The notes under the pieces are model-generated. The model saw nothing but the letters and a program-made list of their open reading frames with translations, had not been told where the DNA came from and made no database searches. A stretch of DNA of 64,000 nt from Phallusia mammillata (taxonomy: Eukaryota > Chordata > Ascidiacea > Phlebobranchia > Ascidiidae), in assembly GCA_003260075.1 (NCBI GenBank), contig QLIY01000484.1, forward strand, positions 57,275 to 121,274, read 5' to 3'. Below, piece by piece: positions 1 through 12,300 of this stretch. Positions within the stretch are counted from its first letter, which is position 1. Every line of letters begins with the position of its first letter. The translations under genes were made by a program, and so were the position numbers.

Positions 1-2357
1 ATCCAAACTTGCTGCAGTAGAAGGATACCAAAATAATGCAAAGGTGAGTATATTAGGTTACAGTCCTTTTCCCCATAAAAACAAAGAAGTTAATCTGGTT
101 TATTTTCACCTTATCTTGTTTATTTAAATGAAAAAAAATGTTTAAACCCTGACTTGTTCTACAGGTTTTATACAGTTCAGCGAAAAAATCCAACACTGAC
201 AAAAAAAAGGTTCGCCACATACCAACCACAGCAACAAGAGTCCTTGATGCTCCAGATCTCGGAAACGATTTCTGTAGGTTTTAACCTCTGTGATTTTCAA
301 ATTGTCTGTGGACAATGCATGTCTTGGATTTTGTTTAAGTATACATACTTCCTATACAGCAATTCTAAATTTCATAGATCTCAATTTGCTTGACTGGAGT
401 TCAACCAACAATGTAGCTGTGGTGCTTGCTCAAGCTGTGTATATATGGGATGCTTCAAGTGGTGAAATTCAGATGCTCATGTCAATGGAAGGGGCAGATG
501 ATTATGTTTCCTCAATAAAGTGGCTGGCTGATGGGCAGCACATTGCTATTGGAAACAGCAACGCTGAAGTCCAGGTTAGGTCATACCCTAGTTTTGTTAT
601 ATGTCAGCATGCTTTCAATAAGCCACAAAACATATGCTTCTTCTTTCACAGTTATGGGACGTTAATGAAAACAAACGTGTTCGAAATATGAAGAGTCATG
701 CTGGTAGGGTTTGTTCCTTATCATGGAACGAGCACATTTTAACAAGGTAAGAATTTTATTTCTTGTTGCATTCTTGGTTACTGTTTTTGCAAACACTTGA
801 TACTTCTGTTTAGTGGATCGCAAGACGGCTTCATTCACCACCATGATGTGAGAGTGGCACAACATCATGTTGGAACACTAACTGGCCATTCACAGGTTAC
901 AAAATTTTGTTTATTCACTTTCAGTTTTATAAATCAGGTGTGTTTTACACTTTTCTGTTTTTTGTTTATAATTCCACACACTTTGGGCTTGTAGCATTTT
1001 GGCGAATTTAAGCAATAAAGCTTCACATCTGTCACTGACAGCTTATATTGTAGTGGTCCTCAACTTGTTTCAGCTTATGGACGACCTGATTAAAATAATG
1101 TCATTGCCCATTCTAAGCATACAGGAAAACATTTTGGCTTAAAATATATTTCACCAAAATCGAATTTCGAGAACAGCCAAAAAGTAATTGACAGCTGACA
1201 TTTTTGACCCAACATATAGTGTGCAACTATCTCCAGTCTATCATCAAATATAGTGGATGTCCTGTGGGCCACCTAAAAAGTCATCCTAGATGGCCAGTTG
1301 AGAATCACTGGCCTATTCAATAAAAAATGTACTAGCTTGTAGCGCTTGGTAGTAAAGTTCCATTTAAAATAAGTTTTAATTTTTAATTTTGAAAACTGTG
1401 TGTCTAGACATGTACTTATGGTGTACATAATAATGCTAGCAAACCCGTTTCGATTTTATGTGTAAAAGCAGTCCCTACCATCACATTCAGTTAACTGCTT
1501 TTTGTGTTTTTTGGCTGCATAAAGCCAAAAATATGTGCAAACCGCGAGTCTAACAGCATTCACGATTTATTGGTTAGGAGGTTTGTGGGCTTGAATGGTC
1601 AAGTGATGGAAAGTACTTAGCAAGCGGGGGCAACGACAACGTCGTCAACGTTTACAGCGGACGAGAAACGAAACCGCTATACACGTTCACTGATCACCAA
1701 TCTGCAGTTAAGGTAGCTGCCAGCGTCTTCATATCGTATAACGTGCGAATTTACACAAATTTCTTGACTGGGTGCTTTTAGGCTGTTGCGTGGTGCCCAT
1801 GGCAATCTAACTTGCTTGCCACTGGCGGAGGAAGCAACGATCGTCATATTCGATTCTGGAATACTCACAGCGGTGCGAACGTTAAAGCCATTGATACAAA
1901 ATCGCAGGCAAGGACCATGTCATCTGTATGTTATTGCTGACCAAGTGTATTGATTCTTAATTCGGAAGTTATGTTCAGGTTTGTGCTATCAAATGGTCGA
2001 CACACTACAGGGAATTGGTGTCGTCTCATGGTTACGCCCACAATCAGTTGACGGTTTGGTCGTATCCTTCCATGCAATGGATGCAGGACTTGATGGGACA
2101 CTCCGCACGAGTAAGTCTCATTCTAACTCCGCATCTTTGTGTCATCGAGCCTATCAAGGTTGTTTTTTATTAAGGTTCTCTACCTGGCGATAAGTCCGGA
2201 CGGCCAAACGGTGTGTTCGGGTGCCGCTGACGAAACCCTCCGCCTGTGGGACTGCTTTACGGTTGATCCTACACAAAAGAAGAAAAAAGAGAAACCTTCA
2301 GCGAATGCTCAATCGTCAAATGGCAGCAGAATCAATTCGTTGTTTTCTATTCGATGA
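1..2357 (+). CDS. CDC20: CDC20/Fizzy, APC/C activator (5' end outside window)
   Basis: WD40 co-activator that recruits substrates to the anaphase-promoting complex; nuclear/cytosolic, mitotic. Exons seen: <1-43, 165-273, 378-574, 652-746, 814-895, 1578-1712, 1782-1907, 1979-2110, 2175-2357, all phase-consistent, giving 366 codons of a family usually near 500. Missing upstream are the N-terminal C-box/KEN region and start. The visible part begins just before the KVLYS-like segment, then the full seven-bladed propeller with diagnostic strings [52 protein letters not shown] and [10 protein letters not shown]. The protein ends in Ile-Arg, the IR tail by which Cdc20/Cdh1 bind APC3. CDC20 rather than CDH1 is favoured by HHHDVR and CPWQSN. 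The intron 1908-1978 uses a GC donor. The assignment is near certain from motif order; the exact exon 1 context is unseen. Confidence 0.95.
1051..1310. repeat. Degenerate hAT-like MITE in CDC20 intron
   Basis: Left end TAGTGGTCCTCAAC and right end GTTGAGAATCACTG are imperfect inverted termini of the CAGTGGTTCTCAAC type seen in hAT non-autonomous elements. No convincing 8-bp target duplication remains, so the copy is old or the ends are approximate. Confidence 0.45.
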
Positions 2358-2498
2358 TTTTACCTTGTTTCTTCTTAATTAATTTGACTTGAACGCGATT
2401 GTTGACCACACTTAAGTTGTAGTGCAGCAATGCGGCCCTGAAATAGTATACCTTGAAGTATGTGTTTTTATCTGTGATCTCATCGACATCTTGGCCCA

Positions 2499-2504
2499 AA
2501 TAAA
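2499..2504 (+). terminator. Putative CDC20 poly(A) signal AATAAA
   Basis: Canonical AATAAA about 140 bases after the CDC20 stop codon, the first such hexamer downstream. A second AATAAA-containing A-rich stretch lies near 2817. Position and hexamer only; no cleavage-site evidence. Confidence 0.4.
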
Positions 2505-3002
2505 ACAGTCTTCTTATTATATAATGCCAAGTTTGGATCGTAAGCTTGTAAAATGAAAAATGCCTTTTCCGAAGCATGAGGAGGGATTTCATCAAAATAT
2601 AATTTTTGTTGTTGGTAGGTATTAATGAACCTAAATTGATTTTTGTCTTTTTATTTACGATATAACCAAATCCAAACGTGTCGGACAATGCTTTTAGTAT
2701 CAACTAACAGTTCGCTTGGTACTCAAACGATGGAATTAGTCGAGTTTGTTTCAACTTTTGATTGAGTAAAGCTCAGATAAACCTGCATCCGTTTTGGCAA
2801 AGCTCGGAAACAGCTAAAATAAAAACTTTAAATTCTGAAAATACTAGTTTTGTTCAGAGACATCAAGTTTAGACTGACATAAGTAACATACCAATACCAA
2901 CCCCGCACCTCCATTTTAAAAACTGAGCCCTAAACCTGAAACGAGAGAATTAACCCTGTAGTAGAGGATTTCTGTGTCAGAAACAAAATATTGTTCGGCG
3001 TC

Positions 3003-3012
3003 GGGGGGGGGG
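3003..3012. other. G10 assembly join, first of 24 in the window
   Basis: Flanks 2907-3002 and 3013-3108 are near-identical. Equivalent joins of 10-11 G with duplicated flanks: 5343-5352, 8262-8271, 8970-8980, 21358-21367, 22794-22804, 23470-23479, 25659-25668, 26107-26116, 26649-26658, 30090-30100, 31477-31486, 33765-33775, 35958-35967, 37091-37100, 37734-37743, 40689-40698, 41676-41685, 42133-42142, 44790-44799, 49065-49074, 51146-51156. Without duplicated flanks: 3344-3354 and 5603-5612. The duplicates are best read as unmerged contig overlaps, not tandem repeats. Confidence 0.85.
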
Positions 3013-3371
3013 ACCTCCATTTTAAAAACTGAGCCCTAAACCTAAAACGAGAGAATTAATCCTGTAGTAGAGGATTTCTGTGTCAGAAACAAAATATTGT
3101 TCGGCGTCCATCGTAACAAGAAATGACCGACAAGTGGATGAAGTACTGTTGTCAAACAAGAAAAATATGTACTAATCTTCTCTGTTGTGTACTTCTTTCC
3201 ATTATTTTGCAAAGCTATTTAAAAATATTATAATGATGCTTGCTTTTTAGTTGGTTCATGTCAGACTGTCAGCATCTTTGTTTTTGTTTTTTTGTTGGTT
3301 TAAAATAATGTAATTTCTTTGTTGATTGACAAAAAGAGTGGGTGGGGGGGGGGGACCAGAATTTTTTGGTG

Positions 3372-6300
3372 ATGCCTAGTCGAATAAGATCTACACCATA
3401 CTTTGGTGATGGGTTTTCCTCGTCATGGGAATCTACTATTGGAAGTGGTAAGCATTGAATAAATGCTGAGTTTGTTTGAACTTATCTCTTATGATTAAAA
3501 ATGCATATACAGTAGATTACGGACAAGTTCATGAGAGGAGTTATGTTCTTCCAAGTGTGGATGAAGGTGATGAAGATGTTGTACAAAGTTCAAGTGATGT
3601 TATCACTGATTCTGGAAGAAAAACAAAAAGAAAGCGGCGATCCTGGATAACAGCCAATGTTGCCAATTGCAAATATGAACTTGGTAGTAATCAGTATTAC
3701 AAAATTATTTTGTAGGGATTTCAAAGTTTGCTTTTCATTGATTACCAAATGAACTAAAACTTTTACATTTTTTCCCATAATCAAGATGTATTTAAACTAT
3801 TCAGAATTAATAAGATACAACAAAAATAGTAGTAACTTCCCATTTAGTTACTACTTATCATTTAAAATAACAACAAAATACATCTAGATGGCATATTTGT
3901 ATTTAGTCAAGAATGGAATTGAAGCTTGTGGAATGGTCCTAGTAAAAGAGGATTCTGTCTCAGCAAGCTCATCGTATTTATTCTGGTATGACTCTGTTGT
4001 TCCCATGGAGCGAATCCAGGAGCTCCAAAGCTACCAACATGTCAATCACTTTCCAAGTATGGGAGAGATTTGCCGCAAAGACTACTTGGCAAGAAACATG
4101 GCAAAGTAAGCTTAAAGTTTTTATCCCAAAATCAACAGAAACATTTGGGTGAAAATTGGTTATTATGTGTTCTATTTGAAAAACATCTGAACGCAGTGTT
4201 GTTCCAATTGTATGGGTCCTGTATGGGATTGTTACCTGCTGGCACAGACAGGTCTGCACAAAACTATAATTAAGAAAATTCAAACTTGTGTTTGAACATA
4301 GCCTAAACCTAAAAATTCAATAAACCAAACTACTGTTTTCAGAATGCATCGAGCCAAGCCCAACGATTTCAACTTTACACCTAAATCATGGAACATGCCA
4401 TCTGAATACAATCTACTTCTGCTATATGCTAAAGATGCAAAGAAGAACAAAAGAAAAGTATTGACTTTTATTCAGAAACCTGCAAATGGAGCGATGGGAA
4501 ATGGGTATTTACTCAGTATCTGAAACAGTATGCAAAAATAATTAAACACAACCTTATACATTTGTCAGGTTAAAAAATAAAATGTCACTGAAACCAATGA
4601 ATTCACTTTTTTGTATTAAATATTTGTGTTTCAGTATCCAACTTTATCGCAATGTGGAGAAAATTCAACCCACTGAGCACACCATTGTCCAAGAATATCT
4701 GGACAAACCATTGTTGTTGGATGGTTACAAGATTGACCTACGACTTTATGCGCTGGTAACACACTGCGATCCACTCAAAGTATTTCTCTACCAAGATGGT
4801 TTGGTACGCCTGAGCACTGAAAAGTATGCGAGCCCCACAGAAAGCAATGTGGTAAGAAAGTGACATTTTTTACAAGGCGAAATACCTTTCTCATTATGAT
4901 CAAAAACACATAATATGTATTGTTGTAAAGCCTATTGACAACTGAGCAATAAGATACAAGCCAGGATTTGAGTGTAAAACACCACAACGTTTCGACAGTT
5001 TCTTTTATCACTGTCTGGTGAAATGAAACCAACAGAAGGGCTGTGTCACAGTGCTGCACAGCAGTAAAGGAAGCAGCGAGGTTAAAGATAAAAGTAATTA
5101 ACCCCATGGTTACAATCCGGTATACCTGAGGCACTGGGACGACCGTTAGACAATAAACAAAAAGAGTGGTGTTGATTCTTGATCTTTGTTTAGTTCTGTG
5201 TTGTATTGCTGAATAAACCTATTGACATCTGTCATACTAGATGTAAATTTGCGTGCCATTCCTCGATTTTTAGGCCCCGTTTTTATATTTTTTTAAGGAC
5301 CAGCACTACATGCATCTCACCAACTATTCAGTGAACAAAACTGGGGGGGGGGTGACTTTTAGGCCCCGTTTTTATATTTTTTCGTTATTTGAAGGACCAG
5401 CACTACATGCATCTCACCAACTATTCAGTGAACAAAACTAACGAAAAATTCGAACGACATAGCGACTTTGACCGTGGCAGCAAGAGAAGTATTAAGTCTC
5501 TGCTCAGCCACCTCCGAAACGCCGGATACGACACAGTAACGTTGTGGCGGAGCATAACGGTTCGTTTAATAAACAAAACATTTCGTACTTTTTAATGATC
5601 GCGGGGGGGGGGTTTTTAAATACAAAATAAAATGGCAACAATAACCATATAGTAAAGCTTGTCTGTTGTATTTCTGGAGTTTGAAAGCGCTATAACTTTT
5701 TGTTCCAAAAATAATGGAGGCACAATAATATTTTGCGATAAATAGATTGATAAGCTGTCATAACACTTTTATTAAAATGTGGTTTTAAAAACCTTCTCCA
5801 CGTCAAGTGGCAAACATAGAAACTCAGTCGGTTTTATCGAGTATTTCGCAAACACTTCCTGCCAGAAATGAAACCCTAACAATAGAAAGCTTTTTTCTCA
5901 TACTCGTATCAAGCTCATTTCAACAAGGGCAAAAGAGAATTCAAGATTAAACGTCGACTTCCAACCTTTCACGTATTGTCCTTGTGCTGTGTACACAAGG
6001 GTGGTTTTGTCGTGTTGTTTGATCCGAGGTTTCTTATCAGTGTCACTTCATCACAAAGCCTAGAGCTGCTGTGTGATTGATGTGATTTGTAACCTGCCTT
6101 TGTTGCTCGTGTAGGACTTGGTGCTGAAGACTTTGGTCGTGGCGAGTCCTCATGTTCTTCACTCGTACCGGATGTGCAGACCGGGCCAACCACCCCATTC
6201 TGACAGTGTATGTTTTGAAAGTAAGTTTTCACAAACACAGGCATAGACGGTTTTAAATCTGACAATTCTGCCTAGTGTCTTGGTTGCTCAAAAAACAATA

Positions 6301-9300
6301 AGGGATTGTCAAGTAATATCGCATTACGTTTTTTTTTGTGAAACTCGGTCAATCCATTTTAGTCGTGAATCTATAAAGCAGGATGATATAGAATATGAAC
6401 AAGTTGCTTGGTGTACTGGATTTTGTCCATAACATTTCGCGTGGAAACTTTTTCATGCCATAAACCGTATGGGCGGATTAAGTGTAACCAAATTGCACAG
6501 TTTTATAATATAATTTGTCAAATAAACGGATAGATATCATTGCCCTATGTTACTGAACACCTAACGTTGATTATGTTCACTCTGACCTTAGGAACATTCG
6601 TGAAAAGTCCATCTCAAAGTTGTTGTTTTTTAATCTTTTTGGCTTACAAGATGTGGACAAAAAACATGACGTTTTTGTCCTAAACATTTCCTACATCTGT
6701 GCCCCAACAATGCGACAACCATTGTTTTACAAGATCCACAACAACATACCGAGCGCCGCCTCAAACAAACTGCGCCTCCGCAAATATATCAAGCTACGTT
6801 GTTTCAACCTGATCGATTTCTAATTGTTCAAAGCGAAATATAAACAATAGGCGGGACGCTGCTTTCGTAATTTAACTCTCTCTGTTTGTCGGTGACGTTG
6901 CATTATTGATTTGGAGATGAAACACTGTTGAAACTGTAATTGGGTTCGTATTACGAAGTATGGTTTGTTTTTCAGTTCTCGGTTTCGATATTTTCCTGGA
7001 CCGGAAACTCAAACCTTGGTTGCTGGAAGTAAATAGGTAAGATATAGGATATAAAAGGCATCGAGCCAATACATTATAAGCTGCAGACAGTGCGCCCTGT
7101 TTCCACCTATAAGCTGCACTGATGAAAACTTATGTGCAGAAATAGTGTGCACTGTCTGCAACTTAAAATATGACTTTACGAGTGGAACACATCTTGACAA
7201 AACTTTTGTGGATTGGCGTTCAATAAATCAACGAATGTTCGGTGCAAGGAAATTTACATTACTATACACTGATTTATTAACAACAAATCATGCCATTGTT
7301 TTCCCATAATAATTTGTTCTTGCTTATATGAGTGGCAGTGTAGTCCGCGACAACTTTAATGTGTTTATACGTGTTGCTTCAACGGCCCAGTAATTAATCC
7401 CAACCTAGGCCCCTAGTGGACAGTAAGTATGGTTCCATAATGCATTCGTCTTCGCCCTGACTTCCATCTGGTAAAAAACGAGATTTAGGAAATATTTTTT
7501 AGATGGGATTAACACAATTTTGAATGCTCTGATATATGAAATTTTTTGCATTTTTTCCAGTTCTTTTAATCGTTTCATGCAATGCAAACATTTTCAAAAT
7601 GTTTTTGTTACAATTTTAGAGCACCAAGCTTCGGTGGTGACGAAAAGATTGATCAAGAAATCAAGGGTGGGGTAATTCGCGACGCGTTAAGACTTGTTAA
7701 TATCAGGTTGGTAAATGTATAGTCTGTTGGTTGATTCTAGATTTTTTTGTAATATAAGACAGATTGATCACTAACCCAGATATGCAAAATTAATATTTAC
7801 CAGTTACAACGTAATTATAGCACCACAACAACGTCCAAATTCCTAAAGACTACTTTTAATTCGAACTTTTGCCTTCACGAAAACTTTTCACTTCTCACAT
7901 CACGAACTTATCAAATTTCTAAATCTGGATACTTTTAAATGTCTTGGCGCAAGACTGTTTATGTTTGTGTACTGTATAGCTTATGCCAGCAATGTCAAGG
8001 TGGTTAGATTAACTGACAGGGACAATTTTTCGACACTGTGTGATAAATCCGTAACGATGACAAAGCTGTATGGCCGATGTGGTTNCGATAAATCCGTAAC
8101 GATGACTAAGCTGTATGGCCGATGTGGTTTTCATTAAATATTTATACGGTACACGAAGGGCATTTTCATATGGCTCTGCGGCACCAAGATAAACGACCAT
8201 AACCTGATTTGTATTCACCCACATACCGCCACACACATATTAATTCATCCATATTTCACCAGGGGGGGGGGTTTTTAATTCGAACTTGGACTTGCCTTCA
8301 CGAAACTTTTCACTTCTCACATCACGAACTTATCAAATTTCTAAATCTGGATACTTTTAAATGTCTTGGCGCAAGACTGTTTATGTTTGTGTACTGTATA
8401 GCTTATGCCATCAATGTCAAGGTGGTTAGATTAACTGACAGGGACAATTTTTCGACACTGTGTGATAAATCCGTAACGATGACAAAGCTGTATGGCCGAT
8501 GTGGTTTTCATTAAATATGTATACGGTACACGAAGGGCATTTTCATATCGCTCTGCGGCACCAAGATAAACGACCATAACCTGTTTTGTCTTCACCCACA
8601 TACCGCCACACACATATTAATTCATCCATATTTCACCATGTTTGTATGGTAACCTTCAGAGCTGGTGATAAACGACGCAACATCGCAAGCCAGAAGGCTG
8701 AGGCTCAACGTCGACTTTTCAGACCATCTCAACATCGTATGCCGGCAAACTATATGTCGTCATCTGCTCAACGCAAGTTCGTGGTCAATCGCCGCAAGGA
8801 GGAGCTAGTGAGTCATTTGTTTGTGGTTCTTCATGGTTTAACTGTTTGGCACAACAACAATCTAAACCAGTGGTTCTTAACCTTTTTATAATAACCGAAC
8901 CCATGTGGTATTCTTCAGTTTTTGGTCGAACCCCAACAAGTTACATCCTAGGTTTTTAAACCATTTGTTGGGGGGGGGGGTGGTTCTTAACCTTTTTATA
9001 ATGACCGAACCCCTGCGGTATTCTTCAGTTGTTGGTCGAACCCCAACAAGTTACATCCTAGGTTTTTAAACCATTTGTTTTGTCGGTCATAATCAGCTTT
9101 TGATCAAACGTATTGGCAACAGTTACTGTTTGTCATTTTGTTAAATTCTGACATAATAATACAAGTAACTTGTTTCAGGATTGCTTTAATTTCGGGAATT
9201 TTTAGTTTTCATCAAAATAAAACATTGTATTTTTAGCAACCTTCATGAAAAAGATGAAGTAATAAGTTTTTGCTACCAACAAAATTTCGTTGTTTTGCTG

Positions 9301-12300
9301 CTTACGAAAAACACGCACAATGACCTTCGTTACGTCAAAAAAAGAAAACAAAACCCAAATGTAACCTTCCACTGTAAAGTTGGACGAAAACCAGTATTTG
9401 TATTGTACTTCAAAAAGGCCTTCGTCGGACCCCTGATTCAGCGTTGCCGAACCTCTGGGGTTCGATTGTACCCCGGTTAAGAACCACTGATCTACTGTTT
9501 GTGTGGTACACTGCAGACGCTACAAACGCACAAAGTTGCCAAAGATAATTATTTTGTGCGGTGGGTGAAGGTGTGCATGGTAAAAAACAAAATGAAAACA
9601 GGCACTATCGTTATCATAAAAAATGAGTGGCATTCTCGTTGGGTTGAACTAAATTACGGTCACCAACTGCCCAAGTCGAAAAAAATCAAATAAAAAAGGA
9701 TTTAACGGACTTGCAACAAAACAGACAGCTCGACAGCCGACTCATTGTGAGCATAATGTATCCAGGCGTTGCCCGCCCACCGAGGATAAAAAATAATCAA
9801 GCAAACACATTAAATTTCACTTGCAAAACAAACACACGAAAAAATAATTACTCTGCACATTAGAAAATCTTTCACTTGTGTGCCGCAGCTTGTAACTGAA
9901 AATCACTGAGTTGACGGAACCTGTTTTTCGGTCAGCCACATCAATGAAAAGCTTGACAGGAAAACAACATCGTTGATGTTTTGAATTATTTAGCTTGCGG
10001 CATTTTTAGCCACCGAATGTCATGTCATAGACACTATCGCTTATGCCGAGATATTATCTTGTGGTCGATACTAACCACCCATGCAACTCCAACTCTATAA
10101 TGGATTTTATGACTACGACCACAAGTTTCTTTTCGCCTGATGTCTAAAACACAGATTCTTTTATTTTATTTTGGGCTTATGGCCCAAACCATCCTTAAAA
10201 TGGTTTTACAAATGAAATGTTTTGTAACACTAAAAACTTGCTCTTGACTTCTATCTTTAAATTAACCCCAATTGTTTTAATCCCGGTACTTTGTAACACC
10301 ATTGGCTTTATGCATCAGTGTTGCATAAACCAACATGTTTGTTACTGGATGCTACACAACCTTTTCAGCTTTGGAACACTATGCACGGACTTTAAAAGCA
10401 ATTTAATTAAAAACATAACTACTTGTAAGAATACTTGTTCATCATTCAAACGTTTTAAAAATCATTGTTCTGTATATACAAGTACTCTGGCAGATATGTT
10501 TCTGACTAAATGTCAGCTTTATTGGTGAATTTCAAACCGGTAGTGTTGCTTTTTAGAAAGAAAAGTTGACTTGGGTGCGCAAGGAGGCGATTCGTGAAGA
10601 ACATGAAGATGCAAACAGCGGCGGTTACAAGCGAATATTTCCCTGTCACGACAAAACAATGAGAGAAAGGTGGGTTAAAAGACATGGACGTCACATTGTC
10701 AGTGTGAAAATAATTGTCACCTGTCGCCTTTAGTATTTCGAACGAGGCCATCTGCTTATGACAATGTTGTTAGTTGGCACTGTTCAGTTTATATCCCTAA
10801 TTATCAACATCGTGCCAATTAAAATGAAGCGTGCATTCTTCTTTTGTGGTCGCAAAATGATTGTTGTCTATTGTGCGGCACAATTAATTATTTTCAGTTC
10901 AAAAAACGTGATTCATTTTGTTTTCTATTCAATAACCCTGCATTTTTTCGTTTTTGTCAATGTTTTTATCTTCGCAGATACACGAACCTTCTTAGTGACG
11001 CCTTCCAGCTGTTTCTGCAGTCGCGTTCGGCACCTTTTCAAAAGAATATCATCGACCATTACCGATTGCAAAAGGCAAGTTGCTTGTCCTTGTTGCAAAA
11101 GGAGCGACATATAATTTTTGGAATTATATTTAAACACTATACAAGACACAAGACTGATGAACAATAATTTTAATGTTGCTATGGGTTTTTATCCCGTCAT
11201 GTATGACAATTGATGTCATTACGCCTGACATTGGTCTGGAGTTCGGACGTTAATGTATACCCCATAAATCAATAATGAACAGAATATATATCATTACTTG
11301 TATTAGGCTTTAAAGTACACGGTAAACCTCGGTTAAACAGTATCTTAGCCTGATTCGGACAAAACTTGAGGTACAAATAATTTTACTGTGATAAGGCTTG
11401 AACTAATCGACGTCGGATAAAGCTAACCTTCGCCTAATCCGGACAACTTTTTGTTCCATTCGAGTTCGGGCCAACCAAGATTTTGTGTACATTTACATAC
11501 ATTAGAGGCGGGCTTCTTTAACCACAATGTAAACTGATGCAAAAGTCGAATTCAAAACCAAAAATCAAAGAGCTTGTATGTAGTGAATACAATTTATTGT
11601 ATACGTTTGAATAGTGTTTGCAGGTTTAATTTGTGTTTTCGATTCCGACGACATTGTCTGTTAGTTTTGATTTACTACAATTATTTCGAATTTTGTTTTG
11701 TTTTTGGAACTGTGATGACCCACTTGTCCGATTTTACCTTTTCATGTCATCTTACACAAAACCTAATGTTTTTTTCTTGATATTGACTTACTATGGTATA
11801 ACACTATTAGGAGGATGAAATCTTGGATTTGATTGAACAATGTGAAGCGGAAGAGGGAATCCGACCTCAGCAACCGAAACCTCTCTCCAGCATGCCTCTC
11901 CTCACTCCTCCCTCGACCCGATCCGGATCCAGGAAAAAACGCGATCAGGGTTTTTCATCCGACTCTTCCTCTAACAGTGATGAGGACTCTTCAGAGGTGA
12001 ATTAATTCCAGTGGTGTCATTATTGTCTCTTCTTTTCTCGCATAAGATCAGTAATTTTATTTAAGCAACTGCATTGATTAGTGACAGTAATGTTATTTCT
12101 GAGACTTTTAGTTCAATACCAATGTCGATTTTTCGGCCAATTAGATAAGGTTGTTTCGTAGCAACGACATTTCGTAATGTTTTTTCAGTTCTGTGGCATT
12201 AAAAAGTGCGATTCTGCTGTCAGTAGTGAATGCCATTCATTTCGAAACTAAATTATTTGACTTACAGGACGAGAGGCGGCGAATCGGAGATCGCGGTATG

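Larger units (their letters stand above)
2358..3371. other. Intergenic CDC20-TTLL7, with an assembly join
   Basis: No coding exon seen. It holds the CDC20 3'UTR, a 96-bp near-identical duplication (2907-3002 and 3013-3108) around a run of ten G at 3003-3012, and an 11-G run at 3344-3354 without duplicated flanks, 18 bases before the TTLL7 ATG. The promoter of TTLL7 should lie here but I see no clear element. Confidence 0.6.
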
